Below, piece by piece: positions 27,567 through 34,033 of a stretch of 40,669 bases of DNA. Made by a program: the position numbers and the translations under genes. The stretch is taken from NCBI GenBank assembly GCA_015490875.1, contig WFWZ01000300.1, positions 1-40,669 of the forward strand, written 5' to 3'. Each line of letters opens with the position of its first letter. Within the stretch, counting starts at the first letter, position 1. The notes beneath the pieces are model-generated. The model saw only the letters and a list, made by a program, of their open reading frames with translations, had not been told where the DNA came from and made no database searches. The stretch is from Planctomycetaceae bacterium. Lineage in GTDB: Bacteria; Planctomycetota; Planctomycetia; Pirellulales; Pirellulaceae.

Positions 27567-27740
27567 CTTGCCGCGTCAGAATGTGCGAGTCGCCACTACG
27601 TCAAGGATTGTAACCGAGGCAAGTTGCCCGGTGCAACCGTTTCGCTGCTCCGATGAACTCGATCATACCACTTCGGCTGGTGACGCGATGCCGCGACATC
27701 ACGCCAAACTCCGCTTGAGGGGTTTTGCTTTCAGATTCCG
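27567..27740 (-). repeat. Cassette-tail repeat copy D with promoter-like core
   Basis: Shares about 170 bp of imperfect sequence with the tails of C6, C9 and C13. On the minus strand it carries TTGCAC (27631-27636), an 18-bp spacer and TACAAT (27607-27612), with the -10 box 40 bp from the attC R'' end. One frame encodes a remnant peptide WYDRVHRSSETVAPGN related to the tail of the zinc-ribbon frame in C9, interrupted by a frameshift. Confidence 0.6.
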
Positions 27741-27810
27741 TGGGCGTCCGCCGGATGGACACTCCGGCGAGGTTGCTCTATCGGCTCGTCGGGCCAGTGC
27801 TTTGAGCAAG

Positions 27811-28347
27811 TCAATGGGGTAGTGGCCACAACCCCAACAGAGCCCCCAGAAACACCGGCAACACGGACCAAACCAGCACCAACGTCAGCAGACCGAGGTA
27901 GCAGGTCAAGCGCGAGATCGCTGCCGGCTCCCCGCGCCGATGGCGACGCAGATTTCCGACCAGCAAGCAGGTCGGACCAATGCCCAAGAAAAACAGCAGG
28001 TACACGACAGCGTACCACGTCAACAGACGGTTGGATTCAGCGGGGAGACGCGGATCCACGCAGCCGAGTTTCGGGAGGATCGCTGGAAACGGGGCGACGA
28101 CCGCCCCCACGGAGACCAGCAAGAGGAACGCGACTGCCAAACGTCGCGCACCCTTGGCCGTGGCGTGATGCAAAAGCAGCAGCGCCGCGAGCGGCGGCGA
28201 GACGAAAAGCAGAAGCACCCCAGTGCTCACGCCTCGGAGCTGGACAAGATGAACAACCGCCACGAGCAACGCCGCAACACCTTTGTAGATGCCGTGCTGG
28301 GTCAACCCACCAATCGCGTTGCCTTGTCGGTCTGTTGAGGTGCTCAT
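27811..28347 (-). CDS. Multi-span membrane protein of unknown function
   Basis: The ATG at 28347 (MSTSTDRQGNAIGGLTQHG) gives 178 residues; the longer frame to 28716 covers an inverted repeat and part of attC14 and is rejected. Four to five membrane helices are visible: GVAALLVAVVHLVQLRG, VLLLFVSPPLAALLLL, LAVAFLLLVSVGAVVAPF, LLTWYAVVYLLFFLGIGPTCLL and CYLGLLTLVLVWSVLPVFLG. I do not recognise the family. It is the only gene of cassette C15, whose tail carries repeat copy D. Confidence 0.65.
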   Translation of the reverse strand: MSTSTDRQGNAIGGLTQHGIYKGVAALLVAVVHLVQLRGVSTGVLLLFVSPPLAALLLLHHATAKGARRLAVAFLLLVSVGAVVAPFPAILPKLGCVDPRLPAESNRLLTWYAVVYLLFFLGIGPTCLLVGNLRRHRRGEPAAISRLTCYLGLLTLVLVWSVLPVFLGALLGLWPLPH

Positions 28348-28691
28348 CGCCTTGGGACCTAACGCCCCTGGGAGCCGAAGGGCGGCCCATCGGCCGTTAC
28401 TCGCACTGTACCGAATTCTCTGCGGGCGTGCAAATCGTCCAGTCGAGACGCAAACCGCCAAGGGACGAGAACCCACACAAGTCCGATCCGAACATTTTCG
28501 TGTGTTTCGTGTATTTCGTGGTTGATCCCTCTTCGCGAGTACCCGTCGACCGAAGCCAGACCACAGCCAACCACGAAAGACACAAAAGACACGAAAGCGT
28601 GACTGCGCCCAGGCGAGACGGGAAACGAGTGGCGTGCCAACGCGACCACTACCGCATCCATCGACAATCGGGTTTCGAGTTCCCTCACGCC
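28348..28691. repeat. Gene-free cassette segment with a 30-bp inverted repeat
   Basis: No gene is convincing in these 344 bp. Arms at 28495-28524 and 28568-28597 match in 26 of 30 positions as an inverted repeat separated by 43 bp; both are built from repeated CACGAAA-type units (plus strand TTTCGTG on the left, CACGAAAGACAC on the right). It could be a small non-autonomous element or a strong RNA hairpin in the leader of the gene at 28347. Confidence 0.55.
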
Positions 28692-28788
28692 ATCTAACCG
28701 TCGACGGGCAACGCACACAGGTAGATCGTGCGTTGAACTGTGTCGTGTCAGCACCGACGCTGCCGCCCGCTCTCTCGCAACGTTATCC
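28692..28788 (-). repeat. attC of cassette C14 (apparently chimeric)
   Basis: Left core ATCTAAC (28692-28698, exact consensus) and right core GTTATCC (28782-28788). The left half contains the stretch GGTAGATCGTGCGTTGAAC found in the attC6/9/13 family, including an 8-bp CAACGCAC/GTGCGTTG stem. The right half (GCCGCCCGCTC) matches attC3. It may be a recombination product of two attC types. Confidence 0.6.
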
Positions 28789-28804
28789 ACGTATGTTTCT
28801 CAGT

Positions 28805-29644
28805 TCAGCCGTCTTGCGCAATCCAAGTCAAATGCGGGAGATTCGACGTGTTCCGCTCGCGGTCACCACGAAGAAGCAACTCGTGCAATACAGCCTTGAG
28901 CCATTCCATCCGGTCCGACTGCAGCATTGACCCGAATCTGATTGTTCGATCAGCCGCAAGTTCGATAACCCTGTTGGTGGCACCGTCCGACTGCCACGCA
29001 GAGGTCCCATAAGTGATCGCGTGAACCTTGCGCGGATCGAACCGCCGCTTCCATTTGAAGAACCAGACTCCCGTGGCAACCCAAGAATCACGCTCATCGA
29101 TGACGACTTCGACTTTACCAACTAGGTTGATGATTGCTCCAAGGGTCATCCCAACGCCAACGGTTACAAACGGAATAAGGAACACACACAAAAACAATGT
29201 CATTCCGAGCCCCATTGGTTGACCGTTCATTTCTGGTTTCCCTTGTTCGAGTTCCGGAGCGGGAAACCAGGCTGGAAGGGGACCGATCAAATTTGCGTAG
29301 AGTCCAGCGATCGCAATCAGTACAAACACCGAAAGGATGCCGTTCCAAAACAAAGCGAATCCCGCATAACCTAGGAAGCCAGAAAGCGATCGCAATGAAG
29401 CTGTTGCGATAACACCTAGCCCCACAGGTTGAATGGAGCATCCGACAGGTGGCTGGCTGAGAATCTCCTGAATGGAACGTCTGCTGTAATTCAATTCCGA
29501 AAGACGTGATAGCAGGCCACACTTGGGGCACAGCGCGACGCCTTCCTTGATATTGATGGCATCCGAATCGATCGATTCGTCACAGTTAGGGCATCGCTGC
29601 AACTCTTGTCCTTTCACGAATTGCCATACCTCTCGAAGGCCCAT
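28805..29644 (-). CDS. Zinc-ribbon membrane protein of unknown function
   Basis: The 279-residue product starts MGLREVWQFVKGQELQ and carries a zinc ribbon with two CxxC knuckles (CPNCDESI at about 18 and CPKCGLLS at about 38). Two or three membrane segments follow (ILSVFVLIAIAGLYANLIG and TLFLCVFLIPFVTVGVGMTLGAI), then a soluble C-terminal domain (WKRRFDPRKVHAITYG). It is a typical layout for a small membrane-anchored sensor or scaffold, but no function is assigned. It is the only gene of cassette C14. The promoter-like tail repeat of C13 and attC13 lie directly upstream. Confidence 0.7.
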   Translation of the reverse strand: MGLREVWQFVKGQELQRCPNCDESIDSDAINIKEGVALCPKCGLLSRLSELNYSRRSIQEILSQPPVGCSIQPVGLGVIATASLRSLSGFLGYAGFALFWNGILSVFVLIAIAGLYANLIGPLPAWFPAPELEQGKPEMNGQPMGLGMTLFLCVFLIPFVTVGVGMTLGAIINLVGKVEVVIDERDSWVATGVWFFKWKRRFDPRKVHAITYGTSAWQSDGATNRVIELAADRTIRFGSMLQSDRMEWLKAVLHELLLRGDRERNTSNLPHLTWIAQDG

Positions 29645-29664
29645 CGGTCATCTTCAAGCACGAA

Positions 29665-29725
29665 TGAAATGAATTGCCATCCATCCGTCGAAGTGCAGCG
29701 CAGACAGATAGATCGTGTGTTGGAC
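29665..29725 (-). repeat. attC of cassette C13 (repeat-family copy C)
   Basis: The right core GTTGGAC (29719-29725) is followed on the left by the same hairpin as attC6 and attC9 (ATCCGTC...GACAGATAGATC). The left core is degraded (TGAAATG, 29665-29671), so the site may be inactive. Confidence 0.55.
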
Positions 29726-30071
29726 TTCGTCGCGTCGCGGTCAGCAGCTGCCTGCTACACCAATGATTGTAAAGGAAAAAAGTGGCCCGATGCAACCGTT
29801 TCGGCGCTCCGATGGGGTGGACCATTCCACGAAGGACGGCAGCCGGCAACACGAGCCGCCAACGTAAGCGAGACATCGGCAATGGGGAGCCCATTACTGC
29901 GACTCCGATCGACCGGCCGAAGCCATGATGTCACGCCAACCGAATCCTCAGTCATCACAAGCGGGCGACGCATTCATGGCCTCACACACGTCCTTCGAAA
30001 GCGCAGCCAATCGGCAGGGACCGAAGGTGGCGGCGTTCGGTACCTAGCGCCACGCCGTAAAGCGAGATTAA
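29726..30071 (-). pseudogene. Cassette C13: decayed homologue of cassette C9 with tail repeat copy C
   Basis: No intact gene. The 5' part (29960-30071) aligns with the 5' part of C9 (32545-32659): shared pieces include GCAGCCA.TCGGC and GAGATTAAGTTCA. The 3' part is tail repeat C with TTGCAT (29790-29795), an 18-bp spacer and TACAAT (29766-29771). The zinc-ribbon coding segment of C9 is missing and about 70 bp are inserted in the tail peptide frame. It looks like an old duplicate of C9 whose gene has been lost. Confidence 0.5.
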
Positions 30072-30178
30072 GTTCAGCGTTCCAAGTAGCGAGGCGGGGA
30101 ATGGATGCTGAAGAGCGAACCGAACGCGCTGCGCTAATCCTGCTTCCGTTCATCCCTTGGTGCATCGCCTTGTTCTGC
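30072..30178 (-). repeat. attC of cassette C12
   Basis: The right core GTTCTGC (30172-30178) is the exact reverse complement of the C12 boundary GCAGAAC (30703-30709). The left core GTTCAGC (30072-30078) is a one-base variant of the GTTCAAC in attC8, and both flanks match attC8. The YcxB-like gene ends inside it at 30134. Confidence 0.7.
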
Positions 30179-30670
30179 CACGTTGTTTTTCGCGTCGAGT
30201 TTCCCATGCGATACAAGCCAACCACGGAGGGCATCATACTCGTCATCCTCGAGCTCCGTCTTCGGCAAGTATAATTCAAGCCGAGGCGACTCCTGAACCA
30301 AGAATGAAATCATCCTCGGCGAATCCTCCGCGGAAAGGATCCAATCCCAGTCTTGCCTCACAATCTCGCCGTTATGGTCCACGATCACGTCGTCTTCCGT
30401 GAACGTCACGGTTCGTTGATCCACTCGCCGTGATTGAACAGCCGCCGCAATGATATGTAGCGTCAACACAGCCGCACAAAGAGCGGCAAAGTACCTCAAG
30501 CCCTTCCATGCCATATCCATTGGTTCGATCGACGTCTTGTGGCCGTGAATCCCATACGTCATCAACGCAACGGCCGTGGCGTACCGGAATATACTACGTC
30601 GCAGGAACCAACGGACCTTCGCCCGCATCACGAAACGGAACTTGTTTACGAAGGTCTTGGTGATTTCCAT
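30134..30670 (-). CDS. YcxB-like membrane protein
   Basis: The ATG at 30670 (MEITKTFVNKFRFVMRAKV) gives 178 residues; the longer frame to 30838 crosses attC11. The pattern of two membrane segments (IFRYATAVALMTYGI and YFAALCAAVLTLHIIAAAV) followed by a beta-rich domain (TVTFTEDDVIVDHNGEIVR) and a PKTELEDDEYDALRGWL segment resembles YcxB-like (PF14317) proteins. The role is unknown. The last residues (VAEQGDAPRDERKQD) are encoded by attC12. It is the only gene of cassette C12. Confidence 0.65.
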   Translation of the reverse strand: MEITKTFVNKFRFVMRAKVRWFLRRSIFRYATAVALMTYGIHGHKTSIEPMDMAWKGLRYFAALCAAVLTLHIIAAAVQSRRVDQRTVTFTEDDVIVDHNGEIVRQDWDWILSAEDSPRMISFLVQESPRLELYLPKTELEDDEYDALRGWLVSHGKLDAKNNVAEQGDAPRDERKQD

Positions 30671-30702
30671 GGTATTGCCGCCGAATTCCGAATCGCTGAC
30701 CG

Positions 30703-30794
30703 GCAGAACGATTCGGGTCAACGAGTGGTGGCCCGCGACTTTCCAGATCGGATTCTGAGCCCAACCGTCGCTCCGGTTGAGCGATTCGTCAGGC
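30703..30794 (-). repeat. attC of cassette C11
   Basis: Left core GCAGAAC (30703-30709) and right core GTCAGGC (30788-30794). The right core differs by one base from the reverse complement of the C11 boundary GCCTAAC. Arms GATTCGGGTCAACG and CGGTTGAGCGATTC are partly complementary. The DUF3592 gene stops immediately next to it. Confidence 0.6.
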
Positions 30795-31409
30795 TCATCT
30801 CCTGTCCGAATGGACCATGAAAATACCCAGAGCCGCAAAAACGCTTCCGACTCCGCCGAACACCAAGGGGATCGCCCAATTGTCCAAGAATGTATTCAGG
30901 CGACCCGACGCGGGTTGGTCCGCTGGATAGAGAACCTCAACGTTCTCGCCCACGCGCGGAAGCCAGGTAGGAGTCGAGCCGACGTCCCCCTCAGTTCTGT
31001 ACTTGACGCCGTCAACCTCATACTCCACGACCGGATGCCACGTGGTCTCTGTTCCCGATTCTCCAACGCGGCTCGTCGTCTCCTCGCGCAACTGAACGAC
31101 GGTTCCCGTTGTCCGCTTCGCGCCCGTCAGGAGACAGAAGGACCGGACGCCCCAACCGAAGCCAAACAAGGCGAAAAGTGTTCCGATGACGAGAAAACCC
31201 CACGCCGCTACAACAGCTTGATTCCCATCCCGTCCTCTGTTCAGGGATGAGTCCGATCCGTGCGTAGTTTTCTCTGTTTCCGTGAGCGCTGTCACAAACA
31301 GACCCTTGGCGCGAAGACTCTGCCGCGCTTCATCAGCATTCGCTGCTCGCAGATCACCTTCCCGACGTTCGCCGGAAACATCCATCGCTTGGTAGCGGAA
31401 GTGTCGCAT
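30795..31409 (-). CDS. DUF3592 membrane protein with GspF-like N-terminal segment
   Basis: The 204-residue product begins MRHFRYQAMDVSGERREG and continues LRAANADEARQSLRAKGLFV, a pattern like the N-terminal segment of type II secretion/type IV pilus GspF proteins (YxAxDxxG...G.i.A....A...L...G). A membrane helix (AAWGFLVIGTLFALFGFGWGV), a DUF3592 domain (TTWHPVVEYEVDGVKYRTEG, then VGENVEVLYPADQP) and a last helix (IPLVFGGVGSVFAALGIFMV) follow. GGAGGT lies 5 bp before the ATG, an excellent ribosome site. It is the only gene of cassette C11. Function unknown. Confidence 0.75.
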   Translation of the reverse strand: MRHFRYQAMDVSGERREGDLRAANADEARQSLRAKGLFVTALTETEKTTHGSDSSLNRGRDGNQAVVAAWGFLVIGTLFALFGFGWGVRSFCLLTGAKRTTGTVVQLREETTSRVGESGTETTWHPVVEYEVDGVKYRTEGDVGSTPTWLPRVGENVEVLYPADQPASGRLNTFLDNWAIPLVFGGVGSVFAALGIFMVHSDRR

Positions 31410-31425
31410 GGGTGACCTCCCGACA

Positions 31426-31550
31426 GCCTAACGTTTGAGGTAACGGGGCGGGCCGAAGCCATCGACTTTGGACAACCAATTACCGCAATCGAAGAAACTG
31501 AGGTTGAAGAGCCGGAAACCTGCCTGCTCCCGTTCACCGACTTGTTACGT
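31426..31550 (-). repeat. attC of cassette C10
   Basis: The right core GTTACGT (31544-31550) is the exact reverse complement of the C10 boundary ACGTAAC (32019-32025). Left core is GCCTAAC (31426-31432). Arms GGCGGGC and GCCTGCTCCCG are partly complementary. At 125 bp it is of the long Vibrio type. Confidence 0.75.
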
Positions 31551-31724
31551 GCTGGTCGCGATTCATGTGGCGTAATGTGATCACGATAGAGTGATGGTGG
31601 CGGCTCTATGCTTCTGTACTGGATGGATGGACCGAGTGACACAACGAAGGCCGCTCAGCCCCAAAGTCGAGCCCCGTGTCGGACAAATCAACACGGCGTG
31701 TCGACATCGATCTATATCGGCATT

Positions 31725-31982
31725 CTACGATGATTGTTCACGAGCCATGTTTTCCTCTATCGCAGTTCTCTCTTGTGGACTTCGTGGCCAGACTTGTCGC
31801 ATGAGGAAGAATGACGTCAAAGCTCCTGCTCCGAAGCACAACCAGTATTGAATTGTAAAGACAGTTTCGCTGTCGATGCCGAGGAGAAACACAGTGAAAA
31901 ACGCGAAAACAGCGTAGTACAGGTTCAGAAAGACGCCAGCGACAATGATTCCGGCGAACACGATGGCGATTCTGGCGATCAT
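31725..31982 (-). CDS. Small membrane protein of unknown function
   Basis: The 85-residue product has two hydrophobic segments (ARIAIVFAGIIVAGVFLNLYYAVFAFF, split over two helices, and YWLCFGAGALTSFFLM). The C-terminal tail is basic then acidic. No family is recognised. It is the only gene of cassette C10. The 174 bp between its stop and attC10 show nothing I can name. It is predicted to be read from the C9 tail promoter through attC9. Confidence 0.6.
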   Translation of the reverse strand: MIARIAIVFAGIIVAGVFLNLYYAVFAFFTVFLLGIDSETVFTIQYWLCFGAGALTSFFLMRQVWPRSPQERTAIEENMAREQSS

Positions 31983-32018
31983 TGTTCTGTGTAAGGCGGA
32001 TCGGTGTTCCCTTTAAGC

Positions 32019-32087
32019 ACGTAACGAAAAACGAATTGCAATCGATCCGTCGGAGTGCCGGGCAGACAGATAGATCGTGTGTTGAAC
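32019..32087 (-). repeat. attC of cassette C9 (repeat-family copy B)
   Basis: The right core GTTGAAC (32081-32087) is the exact reverse complement of the C9 boundary GTTCAAC (32653-32659). Left core is ACGTAAC (32019-32025). The hairpin arms (ATCCGTC and GACAGAT) match attC6 and attC13. Confidence 0.75.
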
Positions 32088-32127
32088 TTTGTCGCGTCGG
32101 AGTGGGCGAGTGCCCGCTACGCTAAGG

Positions 32128-32157
32128 ATTATAGCGGAGGCGAGTGGCCGGGGGCAA
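32128..32157 (-). promoter_or_regulatory. Promoter-like core in the C9 tail (copy B)
   Basis: Minus strand TTGCCC (32152-32157), 18-bp spacer, TATAAT (32128-32133). The -10 box is a perfect consensus and lies 40 bp from the attC9 R'' end, the same distance as in the three other copies. It points through attC9 into the gene starting at 31982. Confidence 0.6.
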
Positions 32158-32341
32158 CCGCTTCGGCGCTCCGGTGAGGGGGACCATACCACCTTGGACG
32201 GTCCGTAGAGGCCATCACGTCCTGCCAACTCGGCTTGGAGATCTCTCCTTGCGAAATCATCGGTTGTCCGCACGATGGACACGTGGCAGAGGATTCGTCA
32301 TCGCCTTGTGGCTCGAGTGAGACGGACCCGGGCGCAAGCAC
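32129..32341 (-). CDS. Small single-knuckle zinc-ribbon-like ORF
   Basis: A GTG-started frame of 70 residues contains a CPSCGQPM knuckle and ends in PRWYGPPHRSAEAVAPGH then SPPL. The tail peptide recurs in tail copies C (WNGPPHRSAETVASGH) and D (WYDRVHRSSETVAPGN), and partly in A (TETVASGHSPPL). It could be a real small protein of cassette C9 or the end of a longer decayed gene; an ATG in another frame (near 32362) hints at a frameshift. Its last codons overlap the promoter-like core. Confidence 0.4.
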   Translation of the reverse strand: MLAPGSVSLEPQGDDESSATCPSCGQPMISQGEISKPSWQDVMASTDRPRWYGPPHRSAEAVAPGHSPPL

Positions 32342-32652
32342 CTTGTCTCAAGAACAGTCATTCTGCTGCCGCACGGTGCGGCAGGCGATCTCTTCTTTCA
32401 AGGATGCTTGCGCATGCTCACAAGCGCAAATCGATTTTATCGGAACAACCCCTACGACTCCTCGTGGGGCACTGCATGAAGGACGGGACAACTGGGACTA
32501 CGGTCGTGCCGGTAGGCCGTGGGCATCATCAGGCATCCCAAGAGAGTGACGCACTCATGGCATCAGACGTGTACTTCGAGTGCGCAGCCAGTCGGCTGAG
32601 AACGAAGATGGTGACGCTAAACACGTTGCACTGTGCCAACAGCCGCGATTAA
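32342..32652. other. 5' part of cassette C9 without a convincing gene
   Basis: About 310 bp between the boundary at 32659 and the zinc-ribbon frame. Minus-strand frames are short and uninterpretable. A perfect small inverted repeat (CTGCCGCACC/GGTGCGGCAG type, near 32368-32387) is visible. The first 110 bp match the same part of C13. Confidence 0.5.
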
Positions 32653-32782
32653 GTTCAACGACCAAGATCACCGGGCGGGCAGACCAACAGGAGTGATCGT
32701 GGAAAAACCAAAAACCGCAAACGAAGCGAACGACTTTGAAAACCGAACACGTAGCCCGCTCCGGTGCATTGCCTTGTTATCC
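32653..32782 (-). repeat. attC of cassette C8
   Basis: The right core GTTATCC (32776-32782) is the exact reverse complement of the C8 boundary GGATAAC (33335-33341). Left core is GTTCAAC (32653-32659). Arms GATCACCGGGCGGGC and GCCCGCTCCGGTGC pair with bulges. Length 130 bp. The gene of C8 ends inside the R'' core. Confidence 0.8.
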
Positions 32783-33319
32783 GACGTTTGGCTGGTAGAG
32801 TTGGTCAAGCGTCAATTGAATTACGTGGATTGTATCATCCTGCGGCGGATCGCGATAATTGGTAGTTGGGGAATAGAAGAAAAGGTATTTGTGTTCTGCG
32901 TTTGCCTCTTGCAACCGCGTGAAATCGTTCGCGAGCTTATTGTTGTTGTTTGGCGTGACCGCAGCGAAGCATTCGGCGATTATTGATCCGTCGGTGTTTT
33001 GAATGTCGTATCCGGCAACTGGGCCAACATTCAATTGTAGTGGAAGGGCGTTCGGATGGGATAGGAGGATCAATTTGGCACCGGCAAACGATACCAATGA
33101 CGTGAATGATTGGTTGATCGCCTCCACGACATTGTATGATTCATCGCTATCGAATGGACTGAAGGCCGTGAACGTGAATCGAAGCTCGTGAATCAGGTCA
33201 ATTCCGTGATGTTGCGTCAGTAGTCTTTGCAGATTCGCGGTTGTTTTTCGCGCTGCGGTGAGCACTTCGAGGTGAAGGCGTGAGAGATCTTCACGGGAGT
33301 TGATTTGCAGTGTCGGCAT
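32777..33319 (-). CDS. Unknown protein, possibly restriction-endonuclease-like fold
   Basis: The 180-residue protein starts MPTLQINSREDLSRLHLEVL. Its centre has VGPVAGYDIQNTDGSIIAECF and then AAVTPNNNNKLANDFTRLQE. The D...(I)IAE-C-F pattern followed by N-N-N-K-L resembles the beta-hairpin core of PD-(D/E)XK-like proteins, but the catalytic Lys after Glu is absent, so I treat the fold call as tentative. The last residues (NVG) run into the attC8 core. It is the only gene of cassette C8. Confidence 0.6.
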   Translation of the reverse strand: MPTLQINSREDLSRLHLEVLTAARKTTANLQRLLTQHHGIDLIHELRFTFTAFSPFDSDESYNVVEAINQSFTSLVSFAGAKLILLSHPNALPLQLNVGPVAGYDIQNTDGSIIAECFAAVTPNNNNKLANDFTRLQEANAEHKYLFFYSPTTNYRDPPQDDTIHVIQLTLDQLYQPNVG

Positions 33320-33334
33320 GGAGTGGATTTAGTC

Positions 33335-33409
33335 GGATAACGTTTGAATTAAGCGGCGCGCGTTAGCGCGTCCGGCGCCGTAGGCGCGAACTTGAATGAC
33401 TTGTTATGC
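33335..33409 (-). repeat. attC of cassette C7
   Basis: The right core GTTATGC (33403-33409) is the exact reverse complement of the C7 boundary GCATAAC (33865-33871). Left core is GGATAAC (33335-33341). On the minus strand the flanks (CATAACAAGTCATTCAAG and TTAATTCAAACGTTATCC) closely match the classical aadA-type 59-base element. Confidence 0.85.
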
Positions 33410-33416
33410 GTTTCGA

Positions 33417-33854
33417 TCACAGTGCTTCAACCGTTAGGGCTAGCCCTAGACGGGGTCCCTCTTCAAGCACGGCTTTCCGCAACCCCTTTTTGTATCGATT
33501 GGCTGCCTGCGCAGGACACACAAAACAAAATGACCGTATTTGCGGCGTTGAGTTATATCTCGCGATCAATACCTTGAAGATATCCCGATAGAACTCGAAA
33601 TGATCGTTGTTTGGTGAAACTTTCAATTCGTAGGCAACTCCTGCTTCCAAATCTACGAGATCAATTCTTTCGTTAAGATGATCTGCAACTGGGTGTTCAG
33701 CCGAAAATCGACCTGGGTACTTTGACAAGACTGCATTTTGCCAATCCGCTGTTACTGCTGCTGCGAGCTTATCACCAGTGCCAGCATCACCACTCATTCG
33801 CCAATGCTTTGAGTGGGCTTCCCTGCATAGTTTAATCACGGTTTCATGCGGCAT
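33417..33854 (-). CDS. PD-(D/E)XK nuclease-like protein
   Basis: The 145-residue product (MPHETVIKLCREAHSKHW) contains ERIDLVDLEAGVAYELKVSP: Asp65 and Glu76-x-Lys78 fit the D...(D/E)XK catalytic core of the restriction-endonuclease-like superfamily. A helix with FYRDIFKVLIARY follows, as expected after the core. It may be a small restriction or defence nuclease, or a nuclease-fold regulator. It is the only gene of cassette C7. The ATG lies about 11 bp after the cassette boundary. The C6 tail promoter at 33967-33996 is predicted to drive it through attC6. Confidence 0.7.
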   Translation of the reverse strand: MPHETVIKLCREAHSKHWRMSGDAGTGDKLAAAVTADWQNAVLSKYPGRFSAEHPVADHLNERIDLVDLEAGVAYELKVSPNNDHFEFYRDIFKVLIARYNSTPQIRSFCFVCPAQAANRYKKGLRKAVLEEGPRLGLALTVEAL

Positions 33855-33864
33855 GGCTTTTCAC

Positions 33865-33926
33865 GCATAACGAATTGCGATCTATCCGTCGGAGTGCAGC
33901 GTAGACGGATAGATCGTGCGTTGAAC
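33865..33926 (-). repeat. attC of cassette C6 (repeat-family copy A)
   Basis: Left core GCATAAC (33865-33871) and right core GTTGAAC (33920-33926). Between them is a perfect 12-bp stem GATCTATCCGTC/GACGGATAGATC with a short loop, the best-preserved hairpin of this attC family. The C6 boundary that should match the right core is not clear. Confidence 0.75.
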
Positions 33927-33966
33927 TTTGTCGCGTCGGAGTGGGCGAGTGCCCGCTACGCCAAGC

Positions 33967-33996
33967 ATTCTAACGGAGGCGAGTGCCCCGATGCAA
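33967..33996 (-). promoter_or_regulatory. Promoter-like core in the C6 tail (copy A)
   Basis: Minus strand TTGCAT (33991-33996), 18-bp spacer, TAGAAT (33967-33972). The -10 box is 40 bp from the attC6 R'' end, identical geometry to copies B, C and D. The nuclease-like gene at 33854 starts just past attC6. Confidence 0.6.
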
Positions 33997-34033
33997 CCGT
34001 TTCGGTGGTTCATCGCGTGGTTCTCTGCTATTG

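Noticed and set aside
28358-28400. attC-like ACCTAAC...GTTACTC
   Set aside because: Cores are not complementary to each other or to a cassette boundary, and the inner palindrome is weak.
29606-30274. 222-codon plus-strand frame, with a related one at 33846-34241
   Set aside because: Both run through the repeated attC/tail sequence; the shared peptide (QRRRIDRALNFVAS-like) comes from the hairpin and repeat, not from a gene.
33865-34027. A single very long attC spanning the whole tail repeat of C6
   Set aside because: An outer AAC...GTT pairing looked possible, but the inner right core GTTGAAC fits the C9 boundary exactly in the homologous copy B, so the shorter attC is preferred.
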